A DNA stretch of 64,000 nt from Bacteroidaceae bacterium (GCA_017442185.1 JAFSAT010000021.1:62001-126000); one strand, 5' to 3'. Positions 1-9,067 are shown, numbered from the stretch's first letter. Made by a program: numbers and translations. The notes: a model not told the origin generated them from the sequence alone.

Positions 1-1026
1 AGCAAACAATTCTACTCACCCGATTACAGCAACATGCTCCCCACCGGCAACAACGACCACAGGCGCACCCTGCTATGGTGTCCCGAAGCAAAAGTTGACG
101 ATGGCAAGCTCTGCATCGAACTATACAACAGTTCAACATGCAACGCGATAAAGGTAAATGTAGACGGAGTGTGCGGCAACACCTATTACAGCAACAACAT
201 GCACACACGCACCTCCAACGAAGCAACGGCACAAACACACCATCATACGGCACAAGACAGAAAAAAAGAGCCCACATTCAAGGCCGACTCTGCCACCATG
301 GCACAGCTTGCCTATGAATATGAACTTGGCGAGGTCTATTTCAATCAAAAGAAATACAGACAGGCCGTGCAGGTGTTTGCCGAATTGGTACAATACAACT
401 ACCCTCCTGCACTGCGCAGCATAGCTATATGTTACCTCAACGGATATGGTCTCAAGAAGAACTACACCCAAGCAACAAAATTCTTCGCAGCAGCAGCCGA
501 GGCCGGCGATGCCGCATCAATGTACGAAACAGCCATGCAATATAAAAATGGAACAGGAACAGAAAAAAGCCTCTCCACAGCCGTTGAATGGCTTACGCAG
601 GCAGCCGAGCTTCAAGAGCCACGCGCCCAGGCCGAACTTGGGAAATATTATCTAACCGTTGAGAAAGACACAGCGCGTGCGGTTGCGCTTTATCGCGCAT
701 CGGCACAACAGAATAACGCCGAAGGATTATACCTCTACGGCTTATACATGCTCGAAAAAAACACAGCCGATGAAACAGAAGCCCAATCGGCACTCGCATA
801 CATAAAAAATGCAGCCGAAAAACAACACACCAAGGCAATGCTGCACATGATGCACCACTACGACAAAGCTCAAGATTTTAAAGCCGCCTATGAATGGTCC
901 TACAAGCTCTACCTGCAAGGCAATAAAGAAGGGACACTCTATATGGCCGAATGTTATAAAAACGGACGAGGTGTGAAAAAAGACAAACAAATGGCCGAAG
1001 ATTTATATCGCGAAGCTGAGAAATAA
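1..1026 (+). CDS. 3' part of surface-type protein fused to SEL1-like repeats
   Basis: The reading frame is open from base 1, so the 5' end lies outside the window; 341 codons are visible. The first ~60 residues (FYSPDYSNMLPTGNNDHRR, then a LLWCPEAK stretch and a GKLCIELYNSST stretch) resemble the C-terminal end of large Bacteroidales macroglobulin/TonB-plug-like surface proteins, which commonly carry YSPDY and a DYRRTLYW-like motif. After a His/Thr-rich linker (about residues 65-95) comes an all-helical region with SEL1/TPR-type repeats (AICYLNGYGLKK, AMQYKNGTGTEK, AECYKNGRGVKK), about 36 residues per unit. SEL1 repeats usually serve as protein-binding scaffolds. An ATG at 34 could start a shorter protein, but it would cut into the conserved N-terminal stretch, so I treat the gene as partial. 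The function is not known. Confidence 0.7.
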   Translation, partial: SKQFYSPDYSNMLPTGNNDHRRTLLWCPEAKVDDGKLCIELYNSSTCNAIKVNVDGVCGNTYYSNNMHTRTSNEATAQTHHHTAQDRKKEPTFKADSATMAQLAYEYELGEVYFNQKKYRQAVQVFAELVQYNYPPALRSIAICYLNGYGLKKNYTQATKFFAAAAEAGDAASMYETAMQYKNGTGTEKSLSTAVEWLTQAAELQEPRAQAELGKYYLTVEKDTARAVALYRASAQQNNAEGLYLYGLYMLEKNTADETEAQSALAYIKNAAEKQHTKAMLHMMHHYDKAQDFKAAYEWSYKLYLQGNKEGTLYMAECYKNGRGVKKDKQMAEDLYREAEK

Positions 1027-1067
1027 CAGATACAGAGTATAATAAGAATAAAAAATTCACGTTATTT

Positions 1068-1261
1068 AAGAAGCTGTTTGAATTTATATCGCAAATTTTT
1101 TATAGAACAAAAATAGGATGTTTATCTATTTTTTTAGGGCGCATAGCGGGCTATGCAACCGCGAAAAAGAGAGAAACAGACATTTTTGAATATAAAAAAT
1201 GGTGAAACTGACAATACAATTTTATTAAGAAAATATCTTTTAGAAATTCAAACAGCTTCTT
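1068..1261. repeat. 194-bp element bounded by perfect 18-bp inverted repeats
   Basis: The left arm 1068-1085 (AAGAAGCTGTTTGAATTT) is the exact reverse complement of 1244-1261. The interior is non-coding and AT-rich with a small hairpin at 1141-1156 (GCATAGC, 2-nt loop, GCTATGC). A second element with closely related arms lies at 62392-62835. The shape suggests a MITE-like or other dispersed intergenic repeat, but no target-site duplication is obvious and no transposase is present. It fills the space between the SEL1 gene and porP. Confidence 0.7.
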
Positions 1262-1272
1262 AGAAGCTGTTT
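1250..1272 (+). promoter_or_regulatory. Palindrome directly upstream of the porP start
   Basis: AAACAGCTTCT (1250-1260) and AGAAGCTGTTT (1262-1272) form an 11-bp stem around one base, ending 5 nt before the ATG at 1278. The same 3' arm of the 1068-1261 element can pair either with the distant left arm (1068-1085) or with this adjacent copy, so two mutually exclusive RNA folds are possible. A regulatory role is inference; the palindrome may simply be a leftover of the repeat. Confidence 0.45.
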
Positions 1273-1277
1273 AAGTG

Positions 1278-2222
1278 ATGAGAAAGTTCCTGTATATATC
1301 AATAGTTTTAAGCCTGTGTACCCTCGGCAAGGTGTATGCACAATACGATGTGCACTTCACCCACTATTGGAACATGCAGAACTTCTACAATCCCGCCGGA
1401 GCCGGAGCCACCGGTAAACTGCACGCTTTTGGAGCATACAGCAATCAATTGAGCGGCTTCACAGGCAGTCCCAAGAGTATGCTCATAAATGCAGACATGC
1501 CTCTGTCCATGTTTCGCGGCGACCACTCCATAGGCCTTGGCGTGCTGAACGACGAGATAGGAATGTTCACTAACCAGCATCTGTTCATAAACTACGCCTA
1601 CGCCATGAAACTCTTTGGCGGACGTTTTGCCATAGGCGCACAGATAGGCCTGTTAAACGCAAAATTCGACCCCTCGGATATAAACCTTGGCGAGAATAGC
1701 GACGACCCAGCTTTCCCCTCAAGCGCCGTTGATGGCAACAAGTTCGATTTTGGAGCAGGAATACTCTATCAACACAAATATTTCTATACAGGAATTTCAT
1801 CGCTCCATCTGAATGCCCCCCTCATCGAAATGGGCGAAACAAACGAAATACAGATAGACCCATATTTTAATTTTATGGCCGGAGGCAATATACCGTTAAA
1901 AAATCCGTTAATAACCATACAGCCATCGGTACAAGTGATGACCGATTTTGTGTCATACCGCACCGACATCACCGCAAGGGGCAGCTACAACTACAACAAT
2001 AAGGTGTTCCTTGGAGGTGTGACATACAGCCCAAAGACCTCGGTAACGTTTTTCGCAGGAATAGAATTCCTGAATATAACGGTCAGCTACGGTTACGAAC
2101 TGTTTACCTCGGGAGTTGGTGCCGAGAACGGAAGCCACGATATATATATCGGCTACGACATTGAACTTGACATGTTTAAAAAAGGAAAGAACAAACATAA
2201 CAGTATAAGAATATTGCAATGA
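1278..2222 (+). CDS. porP: PorP/SprF family T9SS outer-membrane protein
   Basis: This is a 314-residue outer-membrane protein of the PorP/SprF family, one of the T9SS components that links the periplasmic ring and motor to the outer membrane. The ATG at 1278 is preferred over the in-frame GTG at 1275 because it gives a clean signal peptide (MRKFLYISIVLSLCTLGKVYA, cut before QYDVHFTHYW). The QxxxxYM/W...NPAGAG motif after the signal peptide and the alternating beta-strand pattern are typical of the family. It is the first gene of a porP-gldK-gldL-gldM-gldN operon, the same order as in Porphyromonas gingivalis. Its stop codon overlaps the gldK start (ATGA), which indicates coupled translation. 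Its 5' side is occupied by the inverted-repeat element. Confidence 0.9.
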   Translation: MRKFLYISIVLSLCTLGKVYAQYDVHFTHYWNMQNFYNPAGAGATGKLHAFGAYSNQLSGFTGSPKSMLINADMPLSMFRGDHSIGLGVLNDEIGMFTNQHLFINYAYAMKLFGGRFAIGAQIGLLNAKFDPSDINLGENSDDPAFPSSAVDGNKFDFGAGILYQHKYFYTGISSLHLNAPLIEMGETNEIQIDPYFNFMAGGNIPLKNPLITIQPSVQVMTDFVSYRTDITARGSYNYNNKVFLGGVTYSPKTSVTFFAGIEFLNITVSYGYELFTSGVGAENGSHDIYIGYDIELDMFKKGKNKHNSIRILQ

Positions 2223-3643
2223 TGAGAAGAATAGTTTATCTGTCAGCCCTCGTTCCGCTGTTGCTCATGGCATCATGTATGGGACCGCGCAAGAACACAA
2301 CGATGGGTGGCGAAGTGACCGGCATCAGCGGCACAGCAATCAATGAGCCGACACCTTATGGCATGGTGCTGGTAGATCGCGGCTCAATAAAGATAGGCGA
2401 ACAAGAGACCGACTCGCTTTGGGGAACCTCCACCCCCGTTAAAAACATCTCGGTAGACGCCTTTTGGATGGACGAAACAGAGGTATCAAACGCCAAATAC
2501 CGCCAATTTGTCTATTGGGTGCGCGACTCCATCATTCGCGAGCGCCTTGCCGATCCTGCATACGGAGGCGACGAAACATATAAAATCACCGAGGATGAAT
2601 ATGGCGAACCCATCACCCCATATTTAAATTGGAGCAAACCCATCCCATGGAAAAAGCCAACCGAAGATGAGCAACGCGCAATAGAAAGCGTATACATAAC
2701 AAACCCCATCACCGGCGAAAAAATGCTCGACGCCGCACAGATGAACTATCGTTACGAAATATACGACTACACACAGGCTGCACTGCGCAAACATCGTCTG
2801 AACCCTGCCGAGCGTAATCGCAACACCGATATTCCCGTAAATTACGAAGAGGTGGTGACAATATCAAAAGACACAGCATATATTGACGACGAAGGTATTA
2901 TACGCCGCGAGACAGTGACCCGCCCACTCTCAAGCACCTACGACTTTCTGAACACATACATCATAAACATATATCCCGACACAACCTGTTGGGTAAACGA
3001 TTTTCCAAATTCAAACAACGAAGTATATCTTAACCTCTATTTCAGCCACCCCAATTACAGCGAACACCCCGTTGTAGGCGTCTCATGGGAGCAAGCCAAT
3101 GCCTACTGTGCGTGGCGCACAGATTTTCTGCTTCGAGGAATGCGCGGACAGGCAAAATACATACAACGCTACCGTCTGCCCTCAGAAGCAGAGTGGGAAT
3201 ATGCAGCCCGTGGCAAACAAGGCACAAAATTCCCTTGGGAAGAGGGCGATACAAAAAGCGATAAAGGATGTTACTATGCCAACTATAAACCCGGTGAAGG
3301 AAACTACACACAAGATGGCAACCTAATCACATCGAAATGCGGAATATACTCGGCCAACAGCAACGGACTCTACGACATGGCAGGAAACGTAGCCGAATGG
3401 ACATCAACCGTCTACACCGAAGCAGGCATACTGCAAATGAACGACATGAATCCCGACCTGCAATATCGCGCCGCAAAAGAAGACCCATACAGCATGAAGA
3501 AGAAAACAGTGCGCGGCGGCTCATGGAAAGACCCCGTGCGATACATACAAGGCGCCACACGCTCACACGAATATCAAAACGAATCGCGCTCCTACATAGG
3601 ATTCCGTTGCGTGCGCAGCTATACAGGAACATCAAAGAGATAA
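2219..3643 (+). CDS. gldK: T9SS ring lipoprotein GldK/PorK
   Basis: The product is a 474-residue outer-membrane lipoprotein that forms, with GldN/PorN, the large periplasmic ring of the T9SS. The signal peptide ends in a lipobox LMASC with the lipidated Cys at residue 20. The rest is a formylglycine-generating-enzyme (FGE-sulfatase) fold: GMVLVDRGS near residue 48, DETEVSN near 87, YRLPSEAEWEYAARG near 320, YDMAGNVAEW near 385, and the terminal RGGSW...GFRCVRS block. In GldK this fold is structural, and no enzyme activity is implied. An ATG at 2222 is an equally possible start, one codon later. The gene overlaps the porP stop and lies 37 bp before gldL. Confidence 0.95.
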   Translation: MMRRIVYLSALVPLLLMASCMGPRKNTTMGGEVTGISGTAINEPTPYGMVLVDRGSIKIGEQETDSLWGTSTPVKNISVDAFWMDETEVSNAKYRQFVYWVRDSIIRERLADPAYGGDETYKITEDEYGEPITPYLNWSKPIPWKKPTEDEQRAIESVYITNPITGEKMLDAAQMNYRYEIYDYTQAALRKHRLNPAERNRNTDIPVNYEEVVTISKDTAYIDDEGIIRRETVTRPLSSTYDFLNTYIINIYPDTTCWVNDFPNSNNEVYLNLYFSHPNYSEHPVVGVSWEQANAYCAWRTDFLLRGMRGQAKYIQRYRLPSEAEWEYAARGKQGTKFPWEEGDTKSDKGCYYANYKPGEGNYTQDGNLITSKCGIYSANSNGLYDMAGNVAEWTSTVYTEAGILQMNDMNPDLQYRAAKEDPYSMKKKTVRGGSWKDPVRYIQGATRSHEYQNESRSYIGFRCVRSYTGTSKR

Positions 3644-3680
3644 CAACATCGCATCACACACATACTTAAGATAGAAAGCT

Positions 3681-4397
3681 ATGGGCAATAAAAGAAAAAT
3701 CATAAGCAGCATACAAACATTCATGGACTCCCCCAAAGGCCGAACCTACCTCAATTACATATACAGCTGGGGAGCCGCAATCGTAATCTTAGGAACACTG
3801 TTCAAGCTGACACATATTGCAGGTGCCAACCTTATGCTGTTCATAGGCATGGGAGCCGAGGTTGTAGTATTCTTCTTCTCGGCTTTCGAGCGACCCTATG
3901 AACTTGCCGAAGAAGACCGCAAAGAAGAGCGTGCCGAACGACGAGCCGAACGCGCAGCAAGCGGCTCACAATCAATAATAATAAGCGGAAACATTGCACA
4001 AGGCGCATCAGACAATAACACTTTCGTAGGTGGAACAACAACTGCCGGCAACATTGCAGCCACACAAACAGCCGACCCCGGTCTTGTAGAAGAGATGGAC
4101 AACGCCACCAAAGAGTATGTAGAGAAAGTACACTCACTGAACGAAGCCATCAAACGCATCTCCGAACAGAGCGAAAGCCTTGGTCGTAACATGGCAGAAA
4201 TGGAAACACTTGCACGAAACATCACCGCAATGAACGCAATGTACGAGATACAACTGCGCAATGCCGGCAACCAAGTGGGTAACACCGAGCTTGTAAACGA
4301 AGAGATAAAGAAAATGGCAGCCCAGATAAAAGAGCTGAACGCAATGTATACCCGCATGCTCGACGCCATGACCATAAACATGAACCGCCAACAGTAA
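3681..4397 (+). CDS. gldL: T9SS motor protein GldL/PorL
   Basis: This 238-residue inner-membrane protein forms, with GldM, the proton-driven motor of the T9SS. Two transmembrane helices are visible near the N-terminus (about residues 24-43 and 50-68). The second contains GMGAEVVVFFFSAFE; its Glu60 corresponds by position to the conserved membrane glutamate of GldL that is needed for proton use. The cytoplasmic part is charged (EEDRKEERAERRAERAA) and then predicted coiled coil (about 130-235). Length and domain order fit the family. It is followed by gldM after 21 bp. Confidence 0.95.
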   Translation: MGNKRKIISSIQTFMDSPKGRTYLNYIYSWGAAIVILGTLFKLTHIAGANLMLFIGMGAEVVVFFFSAFERPYELAEEDRKEERAERRAERAASGSQSIIISGNIAQGASDNNTFVGGTTTAGNIAATQTADPGLVEEMDNATKEYVEKVHSLNEAIKRISEQSESLGRNMAEMETLARNITAMNAMYEIQLRNAGNQVGNTELVNEEIKKMAAQIKELNAMYTRMLDAMTINMNRQQ

Positions 4398-4418
4398 CAT
4401 CACAAAGAAAACCGAGCG

Positions 4419-5996
4419 ATGAAAATAAAGAAAAACAAAATATCGCCACGTCAAAAGATGATAAATCTGATGTACGTTCTTCTTATGGCCATGTTGGCAT
4501 TGAACGTATCGTCAGACGTACTCAACGGCTTCACACTTGTCGACGAAAGCCTGTCGCGCAGTACCGCCAACGCCAATGTGCAGAATGCCGCAATGTATAG
4601 CGACTTTGAAACATCAATGGCACAAAATCCCGAAAAAGTTGGCGAATGGTACGCACGAGCACAAAGCGTGCGCACAATGTCCGACTCACTATACAACCTT
4701 GCCGAACACCTTAAAGTGCGCATCGCCCGAAAAGCCGACGGAAAAAACGGCAACTACCGAACACTCGAAAATCGCGAAGACCTCGAAGCCTCCACACACG
4801 TGATGCTGGCCCCCGGCAGCGGACAAGGAAAAGAGCTGTATGATGCAATAACATCATATCGCGAAAATATCCTCGCAATGATAACCGACAGCATACAACG
4901 TCAGATAATAAAAGACAACTTCAGCACCGACATACCTCGCAAAGACATCTCACTAATGAAAAATTGGCAAGAGTACCACTTTGAGAACATGCCGGCAATA
5001 GCAGCCATCACACTGCTCACAAAACTGCAAAACGATGTCAGATACGCCGAAGGCGAAGTGCTCCACACATTGGCCCGCAACATCGACGTAGGCGATGTAC
5101 GCGTAAACCAAATACACGCCTTGGTAATACCCAATTCACGCAATGTGGTACGCGGCAACGACTTCACCGCGCAAATAATACTTGCAGCCGTAGACTCCAC
5201 CCAACGTCCCGAGATATACATAGGCGACGAAAAGCTCGACACCGACAATGGCATATATTCACGCCCCTGCAACACCACAGGCGATTACACACTCAACGGC
5301 TACATGCTTGTAAACGATGGTGCAGGAGCCTCTACCCGCTACAACTTCTCACAAAGCTACACAGTGGTAGAGCCGACAGCCACAGTGAGCGCTTCGCTCA
5401 TGAATGTGCTTTACGCAGGCTTCGAGAATCCCATCAGCATTTCAGTTCCCGGAGTTCCGGCAAACCGCATCTCGGCCTCAGTGGCAAAAGGCAGCGCAAC
5501 ACTCAAGAGCGACGGCAAAGGGGGCTACATAGCCGTGCCGACACAAATTGGCGAAGAACTTATAATAGAAGTAACAGCAACAAACGAAGAAGGACGCCGT
5601 CAGAGCATGGGACAATACGCATTCCGCGTAAGACAATTGCCCGACCCCACCCCGTTCATAGAGTATAAAGACAAAGACGGCAACACACAACGCTACCGCG
5701 GAGGACGCCCATTCGCCAAGCAAGCCCTGATGAGCACCGACGGCATTGTGGCAGCCATCGACGACGGGCTTTTAAACATCAGCTTCAAAGTACTGTCGTT
5801 TGATGCCGTATTCTTCGACAACATGGGCAACGCAATACCCCGCAAATCAGACGGAGCACAATTCTCACAAGCACAAAAGGATATGTTCCGCAGCCTTCAG
5901 CGTGGCAAACGCTTCTACATATCAAACGTAAGAGCAATAGGCCCCGACAATGTAGAGCGCCAACTGCCCACCTCACTCGAAGTAATAATAAACTAA
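4419..5996 (+). CDS. gldM: T9SS motor protein GldM/PorM
   Basis: The product (525 residues) is the long periplasm-spanning partner of GldL; it carries torque from the inner-membrane motor to the GldK/GldN ring. It starts with the family signature KISPRQKMINLMYVLLMAM followed by LALNVSSDVLNGF, which is a short basic cytoplasmic tail and one transmembrane helix (about residues 15-35). The remaining ~480 residues form the helical and Ig-like periplasmic domains, ending in the conserved C-terminal region (KRFYISNVRAIGPDN). Length and start match the family. The gene lies between gldL and gldN with short gaps and is surely in the same transcript. Confidence 0.95.
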   Translation: MKIKKNKISPRQKMINLMYVLLMAMLALNVSSDVLNGFTLVDESLSRSTANANVQNAAMYSDFETSMAQNPEKVGEWYARAQSVRTMSDSLYNLAEHLKVRIARKADGKNGNYRTLENREDLEASTHVMLAPGSGQGKELYDAITSYRENILAMITDSIQRQIIKDNFSTDIPRKDISLMKNWQEYHFENMPAIAAITLLTKLQNDVRYAEGEVLHTLARNIDVGDVRVNQIHALVIPNSRNVVRGNDFTAQIILAAVDSTQRPEIYIGDEKLDTDNGIYSRPCNTTGDYTLNGYMLVNDGAGASTRYNFSQSYTVVEPTATVSASLMNVLYAGFENPISISVPGVPANRISASVAKGSATLKSDGKGGYIAVPTQIGEELIIEVTATNEEGRRQSMGQYAFRVRQLPDPTPFIEYKDKDGNTQRYRGGRPFAKQALMSTDGIVAAIDDGLLNISFKVLSFDAVFFDNMGNAIPRKSDGAQFSQAQKDMFRSLQRGKRFYISNVRAIGPDNVERQLPTSLEVIIN

Positions 5997-6024
5997 AAAA
6001 ACAGTCATAATACACCTATATATT

Positions 6025-7092
6025 ATGGAACAAATCAGAAATATACTCTTACTCGCAGCCATACTCCTCATAGGAGAATATGCAGCAGCGCAACCCCCCG
6101 CCCGCAAAAGAGATAAAGAGCAAAAGAGTACACAAACAGCCGTATACGAAGTGCCCCTCACACAAAGAGCAAAAAGTCAATATCCCGCCACATCAACCCC
6201 AACCGATGTTGTGTGGAAACGCGACATATACCGCGTGCTCGACCTTACAAAAGAGAAAAACGCATCACTATACTACCCTGTTCAACCAATAGGCAAAAAT
6301 GTCAATCTCTTCACATATATCTTCCGCCACATACTCGACGGCAGTATCACCGCCTACGAGTATAACCTTGACGGATACGAAGACTTCACCCCTGAGAACA
6401 AAATAGACCCCCGCCAGATGCTCGAGAATTACAGCATCTATTATGAATATGCCGAGGATAGCACAATAACGGTTAACCCCTCGGACATGCCCGGCAACGA
6501 GGTGCTCAGCTACTATATAAAAGAGAGCTACTACTACGACCAACGCACAGCCAACTACAATCAACGTGTAACAGCCATCTGCCCCGTGCTGCATCGTGCC
6601 GGAGAATTTACAAGCGAAGTGACCAAATACCCCATGTTCTGGCTGAATTACGAAGAGATTGAATCGCTTTTGAGCCTGCAAACAGTAATGACGAGCAGCT
6701 ACAACAACATATCCACCATGACACTCAACGACTACTTTACCAAACATAGTTACGAGGGCGAGATATACAAAACCGTCAATCTGCGCAACCTTGCAATAAG
6801 CCAATATTGCAAAGACTCCACAGCTGTAAAAAAAGAACAACAGAGGATAGAGAAGCAACTGAAAGACTTCCGAAGTAATCTGTGGGAGATTCCGGCTCCT
6901 GCAGCCGACAGCACAGCAGTTGCAGCCGACAGCACAGCTGTCGACGACAAAAAAGAAGACACCAAAGAAAAGAAAGCATCGGCACGCGCCGCACGAAAAA
7001 AGGAGACCGCAAGCAAAAAAGTAAAAAAACAGAAGAGCAGTTCAAAGAGCAGCGGCGGAAGCAAGATTTCTGTTCGCCGTCAACGCCGATAA
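6025..7092 (+). CDS. gldN: T9SS ring protein GldN/PorN with Lys-rich tail
   Basis: GldN/PorN is the periplasmic partner of GldK in the T9SS ring. The 355-residue product has a signal peptide (MEQIRNILLLAAILLIGEYAAAQ) and the family core from about residue 50 to 290 (VVWKRDIYRVLDL, then PVQPIGKNVNLFTYIF, and TVNLRNLAISQYCKD). The last ~65 residues are unusual: a short duplication AADSTAV-AADSTAV, then a Lys/Ala/Glu-rich low-complexity stretch ending in KISVRRQRR. Such a basic tail is not part of the conserved domain. It closes the T9SS operon, followed by a strong terminator. Confidence 0.93.
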   Translation: MEQIRNILLLAAILLIGEYAAAQPPARKRDKEQKSTQTAVYEVPLTQRAKSQYPATSTPTDVVWKRDIYRVLDLTKEKNASLYYPVQPIGKNVNLFTYIFRHILDGSITAYEYNLDGYEDFTPENKIDPRQMLENYSIYYEYAEDSTITVNPSDMPGNEVLSYYIKESYYYDQRTANYNQRVTAICPVLHRAGEFTSEVTKYPMFWLNYEEIESLLSLQTVMTSSYNNISTMTLNDYFTKHSYEGEIYKTVNLRNLAISQYCKDSTAVKKEQQRIEKQLKDFRSNLWEIPAPAADSTAVAADSTAVDDKKEDTKEKKASARAARKKETASKKVKKQKSSSKSSGGSKISVRRQRR

Positions 7093-7128
7093 ACATATCT
7101 AAGCTGATATTAAAGACTTTCTATACAT

Positions 7129-7167
7129 AAGCGGTTGCATCATTTACGATGCAACCGCTTTGTTTTT
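7129..7167 (+). terminator. Rho-independent terminator of the T9SS operon
   Basis: AGCGGTTGCATC (7130-7141) pairs perfectly with GATGCAACCGCT (7148-7159) around a 6-nt loop, followed by TTGTTTTT. It lies 37 bp after the gldN stop. Confidence 0.9.
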
Positions 7168-7236
7168 ATCATTGAACAGAAACGCCACTCTTAACACTAT
7201 TTAACAGAATGGGGGGGTAATTTAAATGAAAGCACA

Positions 7237-7244
7237 TATATTTG
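7237..7244 (+). promoter_or_regulatory. Possible -7 box (TATATTTG) of the PD40 gene
   Basis: TATATTTG fits the Bacteroides -7 consensus TAnnTTTG and would start transcription about 17 nt before the ATG at 7268. There is no TTTG at the expected -33 position (a run of G lies there), so the call is weak. Confidence 0.35.
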
Positions 7245-7267
7245 TAAAAATTTTGATTTATTTAAAA

Positions 7268-8248
7268 ATGAACAAAATATATGTAACACTCATCACGCTG
7301 TGTGCTTTCTCAATAGCCTATTCGCAAAAAGTAGATTACTCGGTAGTATCAGTACCCGAAGAATCCGGCATTGATTTTCTGCAAATAACACAATCAAACG
7401 ATTATCTATGTATGCCTTTGGTTAAACGTAATTCAAACAGAGTAAACTGGTTCACCAATCATATCATAGACATTTCACCGGAGGGCAACGATATAGCTTA
7501 CCTGTCAATGAGAAACAACTGCAGCAACATATTTATAAAATCATTGCTCAAACAAGGCAGTTCCGTTCAGAGAACCAACAGAAGCAATGTAACAGACTTT
7601 TCATACTCACCCGACGGAGAACACATCTGCTTCTCAGAGAAACGCGGAAAGAGTTACCAAATATTTCAGACAAGCGCAACCAAAGGCTATGTTTGTCGTC
7701 AAATCACTACAAACAACAACGATTATTCTCCCATATATACCCCCGATATGGCACAAATAATATTTGCACGTCAAGAGACAAACGGCATGAGTATATGGGG
7801 CTACAACATCAAAGATAATTTCATATCAAGCTATACGACAGGAATGAATCCCTGCATGCTCGATAACAGTACAATCATCTGCACACGAATAAACAACGAG
7901 GGGCGCGGCGAAATATGGAAAGTAAATTATGAGACAGGCATCGAAGAGTGCATAATATCAGATATCGAGCGTAGCTTCACTTCGCCTCGTGTATCTCCCG
8001 ATGGCAAATGGATTCTATTTGTAGGAAGCAGCAAAATAACAACAGATAAATTTGCCTATTGGAACACCGACATATATGTTGCACAAACGGACGGCACAAA
8101 TTTCACCCAAATAACCTATCACGCAGCCGACGACCTCAGCCCCGTATGGAGTAAAGACGGTAAATACATATACTTCGTATCTCAGCGAGGCAGCAGAGAG
8201 GGTGCTGCTAATATTTGGAGAATGACATTCACTCAAATCTCTCAATAA
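7268..8248 (+). CDS. Secreted TolB-like PD40 beta-propeller protein
   Basis: The start at 7268 is chosen because the product then begins with a normal signal peptide (MNKIYVTLITLCAFSIAYSQ); an in-frame ATG at 7226 would add 14 residues before it. The 326-residue protein is built of PD40/WD40-like blades, with repeated SPDG or related turns (DISPEGNDIAYLS, YSPDGEHICFSEKRG, YTPDMAQIIFARQ, VSPDGKWILFVG, WSKDGKYIYFVSQRG). Propellers of this type are seen in TolB and in periplasmic or surface proteins of Bacteroidota, where they bind proteins or sugars. There is no protease or hydrolase domain. It sits after the T9SS operon terminator and just before two beta-barrel genes. The function is unknown. 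Confidence 0.8.
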   Translation: MNKIYVTLITLCAFSIAYSQKVDYSVVSVPEESGIDFLQITQSNDYLCMPLVKRNSNRVNWFTNHIIDISPEGNDIAYLSMRNNCSNIFIKSLLKQGSSVQRTNRSNVTDFSYSPDGEHICFSEKRGKSYQIFQTSATKGYVCRQITTNNNDYSPIYTPDMAQIIFARQETNGMSIWGYNIKDNFISSYTTGMNPCMLDNSTIICTRINNEGRGEIWKVNYETGIEECIISDIERSFTSPRVSPDGKWILFVGSSKITTDKFAYWNTDIYVAQTDGTNFTQITYHAADDLSPVWSKDGKYIYFVSQRGSREGAANIWRMTFTQISQ

Positions 8249-8298
8249 ATATAAGTAGTATTTCTAAAGATTTTATATTAACCTTAAAAATTTAAGTT

Positions 8299-8961
8299 AT
8301 GAAAAACATCAAGTATTTATTGGCATCATTCATGCTGATGGCAGCGACAGCGGCAAGTGCCCAATTTGCAAACCAATCGTCACAGTCTTCTGCATCGGCT
8401 GCAGACGCATGGCAAAGCCTTAAAATTTCATATTCGTCATATACAATAGACGAAGATGGCGCAGATTTAGACCCGGCCTCAAGCCTTACATTAGGCTATG
8501 CAAAGAGCTTTGCAATCTCGCAGAATCTTCCTCTTTTTGTTGAAACAGGAGTAAACGCTTCGTACACATTTGGTGAAGTTCTCAGTGAAAAAGATGACTA
8601 TGTAAAGAGTACTGCATCTGTTTCCATGTTCACTGTCGGCATACCTGTAAATCTTGGCTATAAATTCGCCATAAACGATGAGGTTTCAATATTTCCATAT
8701 GCCGGTATAAATCTGAAATACCACTTAAAAGGTGAAATAGAGATTGAAGCTAAAGGTTACGGCGAGAGCGTCTCTGAAACTTTGGATATGTTCGACTCAG
8801 ACGAAGGCGACGGCGATAAGTTCCAATATGGTCTTCAAATTGGCGCGAACCTCAACTACAAAAAATTTATTGTAGGTGTAAGTTACGGCTTCGAGCTTAA
8901 CGAAATAATGGAAGACACAAAAACAAACGCCCTCACCCTTACATTGGGAGTAAACTTCTAA
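8299..8961 (+). CDS. Outer-membrane beta-barrel protein
   Basis: The 220-residue product has a signal peptide (MKNIKYLLASFMLMAATAASAQ) and about eight amphipathic beta-strands ending in a C-terminal Phe (LTLTLGVNF), the usual signal for insertion by the BAM complex. Features such as FAISQNLPLFVETGVNASYTFG, FPYAGINLKYHLKG and YGLQIGANLNYKKFIVGVSYG match the OMP_b-brl/PorT-like group. The specific role is unknown. It follows the PD40 gene after 50 bp and may share its transcript; a hairpin terminator lies about 105 bp downstream. Confidence 0.8.
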   Translation: MKNIKYLLASFMLMAATAASAQFANQSSQSSASAADAWQSLKISYSSYTIDEDGADLDPASSLTLGYAKSFAISQNLPLFVETGVNASYTFGEVLSEKDDYVKSTASVSMFTVGIPVNLGYKFAINDEVSIFPYAGINLKYHLKGEIEIEAKGYGESVSETLDMFDSDEGDGDKFQYGLQIGANLNYKKFIVGVSYGFELNEIMEDTKTNALTLTLGVNF

Positions 8962-9067
8962 AATTCAAACTATTTATATAAATACTCCTTTTTGTGACTG
9001 CTTTTGAAAAAGCAAGCCTATAAGATTTTTAAATAAAAAGGCGGTAATTTTAATTAAAACAATTACA

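Noticed and set aside
3896-4381. A 161-codon minus-strand frame opposite gldL
   Set aside because: Serine-rich antisense frame typical of the complement of Ala/Glu/Asn-rich coding; GldL is certain on the plus strand.
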